NCBI GenBank assembly: GCA_003241215.1
Contig: QFOL01000044.1
Location: forward strand, 1-18,590
Source of the DNA: Agrobacterium fabrum
GTDB lineage: Bacteria; Pseudomonadota; Alphaproteobacteria; Rhizobiales; Rhizobiaceae
Length of the DNA stretch: 18,590 nucleotides
Direction: 5' to 3'
This document shows positions 15,857 to 18,590 of this stretch, piece by piece. Every line of letters starts with the position of its first letter. Positions within the stretch are counted from its first letter, which is position 1. The position numbers were made by a program, and so were the translations under genes. The notes beneath the pieces were generated by a model. It made no database searches. It saw only the letters and a program-made list of their open reading frames with translations, and had not been told where the DNA came from.

Positions 15857-15954
15857 GTCCGGTCGCCTCCCATAACGAGGGCGTTCACGGACCGACGCGG
15901 AGCGTCAGGCCGCACGCAGAAAGCACGCGCGCGAAGCACATTCAGGTTTTTCAT
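15853..15954 (-). CDS. Putative 33-codon leader peptide coupled to the DUF475 gene
   Basis: A 33-residue open frame begins with MKNLNVLRARAFCVRP and is strongly basic. Its TGA stop overlaps the ATG of the DUF475 gene (ATGA), the arrangement expected for translational coupling. The ATG at 15954 follows a GGCGGA sequence that could be its ribosome-binding site, which is partly buried in a predicted hairpin (15965-15988). The frame has no domain and no membrane segment. It may serve only as a regulatory leader whose translation controls the downstream gene. A chance open frame this short cannot be ruled out. Confidence 0.4.
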   Translation of the reverse strand: MKNLNVLRARAFCVRPDAPRRSVNALVMGGDRT

Positions 15955-16085
15955 AGTTTTTAATCCGCCGGCCAATTTTTGCAGGCGGTACCGACATCGC
16001 GAGAGCGCCGTAAAACTCTCGCCAGAGGGGCCCGGCACCTTTGTTTCCTCTGCCCTTGCGAGACAAATCATCGCAGGGCCCCTTC
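15955..16085 (-). promoter_or_regulatory. Structured 5' leader RNA of the DUF475 gene, possible terC-type element
   Basis: Read on the minus strand, the leader can fold into several elements in order. A closing helix GGGGCCC (16082-16076) pairs with GGGCCCC (16033-16027). Inside it lie TGCGA/TCGCA (16075-16071 with 16061-16057) and GGCA/TGCC (16054-16051 with 16037-16034), together making a three-way junction. A seven-pair hairpin GCGAGAG/CTCTCGC follows (16022-16016 with 16005-15999). Last comes CCGCC/GGCGG (15988-15984 with 15969-15965), which buries the likely ribosome-binding site of the small frame. A conserved terC RNA motif upstream of terC-family genes in alphaproteobacteria has been described, and this may be an example. 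I could not match its consensus from memory. Confidence 0.5.
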
Positions 16086-16114
16086 TTACTTCCTGAAGAT
16101 CACGCCTTCGTCAA
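16086..16114 (-). promoter_or_regulatory. Possible promoter of the DUF475 leader
   Basis: On the minus strand a TTGACG hexamer (16114-16109) resembles a -35 element. A 17-base spacer then leads to AAGTAA (16091-16086), a poor -10. Transcription would begin close to the closing helix of the leader RNA, which fits, but the -10 is weak. It lies 35 bases after the stop of the transporter gene upstream. Confidence 0.3.
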
Positions 16115-16148
16115 GTCCCGTGAGTGTGACCACGGCGGACAATATGGA

Positions 16149-17075
16149 TCAAACCTGCTCCGCAGCCAGCCCTTCGGCGGTTTCACGGCGGCGTTTGAGC
16201 GTATTTTCGCGAAAGAAGATGTAAAGGCCGGAAAGAACAATCAGGCCCGCGCCGACAACGATACTCGTCTGCGGCACATCGCCGAAGAACAGCCAGCCGA
16301 AGATCACCGCCCAGAGCAGCAGCGTATATTGCAGCGGCGCGACGGTGGCGGCATCGGCAAGTTTAAGCGCCCGGTTGACCAGCACATGCGCCGCCATGGC
16401 GACGACGCCGAGCAGCCCGAGGAAGGCCAGATCGAAACCGGACTGCACCGGCAGCCAGCCCGATGGCGTGAGAACCACCGCGACTATGCCCGCAAGCGCC
16501 GCGCCGATGATCTGCCAGAAGGCAAGCACCGTATCGGGCGTATTGCGCAGCTGGCGACCGGACAACATCATGAAGGCGAAGGCGGCGCTGCCGAGAATGG
16601 AAAAGAGTGCAGCGGAAGTGAGACTTGCCGAGCTGGGTTTCAACGCGATGAGAACCCCGACGAAACCGATGGCAATGGCCGTCCAGCGGCGCCAGCCGAC
16701 CTTTTCCCCGAGCAGAAACGGCGAAAGCGCCGCCACGTAAATCGGCGCCGCAAGCCAATAGGTCATGACGTCGGCCAGCGGAAGAGACGCGACTGCGAAA
16801 TAGAAACAGAAAAGCTCGGCGGTGGAAAAGAAGACGCGCGCCACCTGAAGGCCGGGCCGCTCGATTTTCACGAGGCCGGAAAGGCCGGCCCTCCAGACGA
16901 TCGGAACAAGAATGACAAGCGCTGCGGCGCTGCGGATGAGGATCACCTGACCCTGGCTGTAGGTCGATACGAGCCATTTACCCATGGCGTCGTTCAATGC
17001 AAAAAGCAGCATTCCAAGCAGCATGACGGCCACGCCGAGGCCCGTCGGCGAAAGCTTTCGTATCATAGTCGACAT
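16149..17075 (-). CDS. DMT-family (EamA) membrane transporter
   Basis: An inner-membrane protein of 308 residues with about ten hydrophobic segments in two EamA repeats, the usual size and layout of drug/metabolite transporter (DMT) family exporters. Typical features are the N-terminal helix with ALNDAMGKWL and the first-repeat segment PLADVMTYWLAAPIYVALS-like, followed by FLLGEKVGWRRW. The substrate cannot be told from sequence; relatives export amino acids, metabolites or S-adenosylmethionine. The ATG at 17075 has GGGAGAT about ten bases upstream. An open frame continues far upstream into the LysR gene but lacks the family's sequence and is not used. A 6-bp inverted repeat (17091-17106) lies just ahead of the ribosome-binding site. 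Confidence 0.88.
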   Translation of the reverse strand: MSTMIRKLSPTGLGVAVMLLGMLLFALNDAMGKWLVSTYSQGQVILIRSAAALVILVPIVWRAGLSGLVKIERPGLQVARVFFSTAELFCFYFAVASLPLADVMTYWLAAPIYVAALSPFLLGEKVGWRRWTAIAIGFVGVLIALKPSSASLTSAALFSILGSAAFAFMMLSGRQLRNTPDTVLAFWQIIGAALAGIVAVVLTPSGWLPVQSGFDLAFLGLLGVVAMAAHVLVNRALKLADAATVAPLQYTLLLWAVIFGWLFFGDVPQTSIVVGAGLIVLSGLYIFFRENTLKRRRETAEGLAAEQV

Positions 17076-17090
17076 GTCAGTTCCGATCTC

Positions 17091-17106
17091 CCAATGGTTG
17101 CATTGG
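17091..17106. repeat. Inverted repeat ahead of the DMT transporter gene
   Basis: CCAATG and CATTGG form a perfect six-base inverted repeat around GTTG. It ends about 15 bases upstream of the transporter start and next to its ribosome-binding site. It could be a repressor site or an mRNA hairpin affecting translation. Confidence 0.35.
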
Positions 17107-17188
17107 TCGTCCAACCTGCCGTCCTTTGTCAAGCCCGGAACGGCCGAGGCAACACAATTAATAGTACTAATATGTCGATATACGGATA

Positions 17189-18070
17189 TCAGGCGAAGAT
17201 GCGCCGTTCTTCGGCCACGAGTTCCTGGAGAAAATCGACCACCGTTCGGACCCGGACCAGTTGACGGGCGGATTCGTGATAGGCCGTCCAATAGGACCGG
17301 CTGATGGTGAGATGCGGCATGATCCGCAGAAGCTCGGGATATTGGCCGGCGATATAATTATGCAGGATACCGATACCCGCGCCGGAACGCACGGCCTCCG
17401 TCTGGCCGGTGGCGCTGGAGATTTCGAAGGCCGCGTCCCAGTCGCGCATGATCTCGCCGGTAAAGTTCAGCGAGGGTGAAAAGATCAGATCCTCCACGTA
17501 ACCGATCCGCCGATGACGTTTCAGCGCCTCGACATCACCAGGCGTTCCATAGTCGGCCAGATAATTCGCCGAGGCGTAGAGACCCAGCGAATAATCGGTG
17601 AGCTTTGAGAACATCAGCCGGCCCTGCTCCGGCCTTTCGATAGTGATGGCGATATCGGCCTCGCGCTGCGACAGGGAGAAAGAGCGCGGCACCGGCACGA
17701 GCTGGATCTTCAGGTCGGGATAACGCGCCGTCAGCCGGCCGAGCCGCGGCGCGAGGAAGGAAACGCCGAGACCATCCGGCGCGCCGATGCGCACCGTTCC
17801 CGCCACCGCCGTATCGACGCGACCGAGATTGGCCTGGGCATTCAGCATTTCGGTTTCCATGCGCTCGGCACCGGCAAGAAGACGCTGACCCTCTTCGGTC
17901 AACTCGCAGCCATTGGTGCTCCGCAGGAAGAGCTGCGTGCCGATGGCCGCTTCCAGTGCGGAAATGCGCCGGCTGAGGGTGGCATGGTTGACGCCGAGCT
18001 TTCTGGCCGCCGAAAGAAACTGGCCGCTTCGCGCCACGCTTAGAAACAAACGCACATCATCCCAGTTCAT
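17189..18070 (-). CDS. LysR-family transcriptional regulator, divergent from mmsA
   Basis: The 293-residue protein has the LysR N-terminal helix-turn-helix (residues 1-60, with SGQFLSAARKLGVNHATLSR). A C-terminal periplasmic-binding-like effector domain follows (about 90-290). The start at 18070 has an excellent GGAGG ribosome-binding site; an open frame upstream to 18100 is rejected because it would include that site. The gene is divergent from mmsA across 106 bp that contain a perfect 9-bp inverted repeat. Because LysR regulators commonly control the divergent neighbour, it probably regulates mmsA. The effector might be an intermediate of valine, malonate-semialdehyde or inositol breakdown, but this is inference. 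Confidence 0.92.
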   Translation of the reverse strand: MNWDDVRLFLSVARSGQFLSAARKLGVNHATLSRRISALEAAIGTQLFLRSTNGCELTEEGQRLLAGAERMETEMLNAQANLGRVDTAVAGTVRIGAPDGLGVSFLAPRLGRLTARYPDLKIQLVPVPRSFSLSQREADIAITIERPEQGRLMFSKLTDYSLGLYASANYLADYGTPGDVEALKRHRRIGYVEDLIFSPSLNFTGEIMRDWDAAFEISSATGQTEAVRSGAGIGILHNYIAGQYPELLRIMPHLTISRSYWTAYHESARQLVRVRTVVDFLQELVAEERRIFA

Positions 18071-18091
18071 GGCACCCTCCTTATGTCTATT

Positions 18092-18134
18092 TTTGCACAA
18101 TTGATGCTTATTTCAGGCGATTGATTTGTGCAAA
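18092..18134. promoter_or_regulatory. Inverted repeat, candidate LysR operator between lysR and mmsA
   Basis: TTTGCACAA (18092-18100) and TTGTGCAAA (18126-18134) are perfect inverted copies separated by 25 bases. Their centres are 34 bases apart, about three helical turns, so both lie on the same DNA face. A TTGAT word recurs inside (18101-18105 and 18121-18125). LysR proteins bind as tetramers to paired sites between divergent genes, which fits this arrangement. Confidence 0.5.
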
Positions 18135-18176
18135 TCGAAAGGTAATGCTGCGCCATCACATTCTGGAGGAAAACCC

Positions 18177-18590
18177 ATGAAGGAAATCGGTCATTTCATT
18201 AATGGCAAGCATGTGCCCGGCACCAGCGGCCGCACATCGAATGTCTATAACCCGGCCACGGGCGAAGTTCAGGCGACTGTAGCGCTTGCAAGCGACGCCG
18301 AGCTGCGCGCCGCCGTGGAGAGCGCCAAGGCGGCGCAGCCGAAATGGGCCGCCACCAATCCGCAGCGCCGCGCCCGCGTTTTCTTCAAGTTCGTCGAACT
18401 TCTGAACCGCGACATGAATGAGCTGGCGGTGCTGCTTTCCAGCGAGCATGGCAAGACCGTCGAGGATTCCAAGGGCGATATCGTCCGCGGCCTCGAAGTC
18501 TGCGAATTCGTCTGCGGCATTCCGCATCTGCAGAAGGGTGAGTTCACCGAAGGCGCAGGCCCGGCCATCGACATGTATTCGATCCGCCAG
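18177..18590 (+). CDS. mmsA: CoA-acylating methylmalonate-semialdehyde dehydrogenase, 5' part
   Basis: The first 138 residues of a member of the aldehyde dehydrogenase superfamily; the rest lies beyond the window. The N-terminus (GHFINGKHVPGTSGRTSNVY) and the segment LLSSEHGKTVEDSKGDIVRG, followed by FVCGIPHLQKGEFTEG, are typical of MmsA/IolA. These enzymes use NAD and CoA to turn methylmalonate or malonate semialdehyde into propionyl-CoA or acetyl-CoA in valine and myo-inositol catabolism. The catalytic cysteine lies further downstream and cannot be checked. The ATG at 18177 has a strong GGAGGA ribosome-binding site (18165-18170). It is divergent from the LysR gene, which probably controls it. 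Confidence 0.9.
   Translation, partial: MKEIGHFINGKHVPGTSGRTSNVYNPATGEVQATVALASDAELRAAVESAKAAQPKWAATNPQRRARVFFKFVELLNRDMNELAVLLSSEHGKTVEDSKGDIVRGLEVCEFVCGIPHLQKGEFTEGAGPAIDMYSIRQ

Noticed and set aside
15955..16114. A yybP-ykoY manganese riboswitch upstream of the DUF475 gene
   Set aside because: The conserved GGGGAGUAG loop and the 3' GCAAGACCUUU element of that class are not present, although the gene family would fit.
17104..17132. A promoter for the DMT gene with a perfect TTGACA at 17127-17132 (minus strand)
   Set aside because: No acceptable -10 lies at 16 to 18 bases spacing; the hexamer at 17 bases is CGACCA.
14876..17264. Two long + strand open frames (14876-16096 and 16041-17264) antisense to the DUF475 and DMT genes
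   Set aside because: Their translations are extremely rich in Asp, His, Arg and Glu, as expected from reading membrane protein genes backwards. The minus-strand frames carry clear family motifs and ribosome-binding sites.

Overview
This window looks like part of a chromosome from an alphaproteobacterium of the Rhizobiaceae, most probably Agrobacterium. The basis is high GC content, GC-rich third codon positions, and a pilus gene order (cpaA-cpaB-cpaC-cpaD-cpaE-cpaF-tadB-tadC) that matches the ctp 'common pilus' locus I know from Agrobacterium tumefaciens. No rRNA, tRNA, CRISPR array, insertion sequence or phage gene is visible. The species call is inferred from memory, without any database search.

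Region 1 (1-8649, + strand) is a Tad/Flp type IVb pilus assembly locus. It encodes the prepilin peptidase CpaA/TadV, the periplasmic protein CpaB/RcpC, the secretin CpaC/RcpA, the lipoprotein CpaD, the MinD-like localisation protein CpaE/TadZ, the ATPase CpaF/TadA, and the platform proteins TadB and TadC. The pilin gene is not in the window and probably lies just upstream of position 1. A promoter with a perfect TTAA-N7-TTAA CtrA box precedes cpaB, so the last seven genes probably form a cell-cycle-controlled operon. Convergent to it (8733-9557, - strand) is a TPR lipoprotein resembling TadD, which would complete the machine.

Region 2 (9701-14385) is housekeeping and metabolic. It holds an M17 leucyl aminopeptidase (+ strand, with its own terminator). 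On the - strand are nicotinate phosphoribosyltransferase (pncB, NAD salvage), a small secreted two-cysteine protein of unknown function, an NlpC/P60 peptidoglycan peptidase, and a short MarR-like regulator 16 bp upstream of the peptidase.

Region 3 (14386-17075, - strand) carries a TerC-like DUF475 membrane protein with a strong terminator. Ahead of it is a roughly 230-nt leader with several hairpins and a 33-codon reading frame whose stop overlaps the DUF475 start. A DMT/EamA-family transporter lies upstream. The leader is the least explained part of the window; it may belong to the terC RNA motif class reported upstream of terC-family genes.

Region 4 (17189-18590) has a LysR-type regulator divergent from the 5' part of mmsA, a CoA-acylating (methyl)malonate-semialdehyde dehydrogenase for valine or inositol catabolism. 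A perfect 9-bp inverted repeat in the shared intergenic region is a candidate LysR operator.
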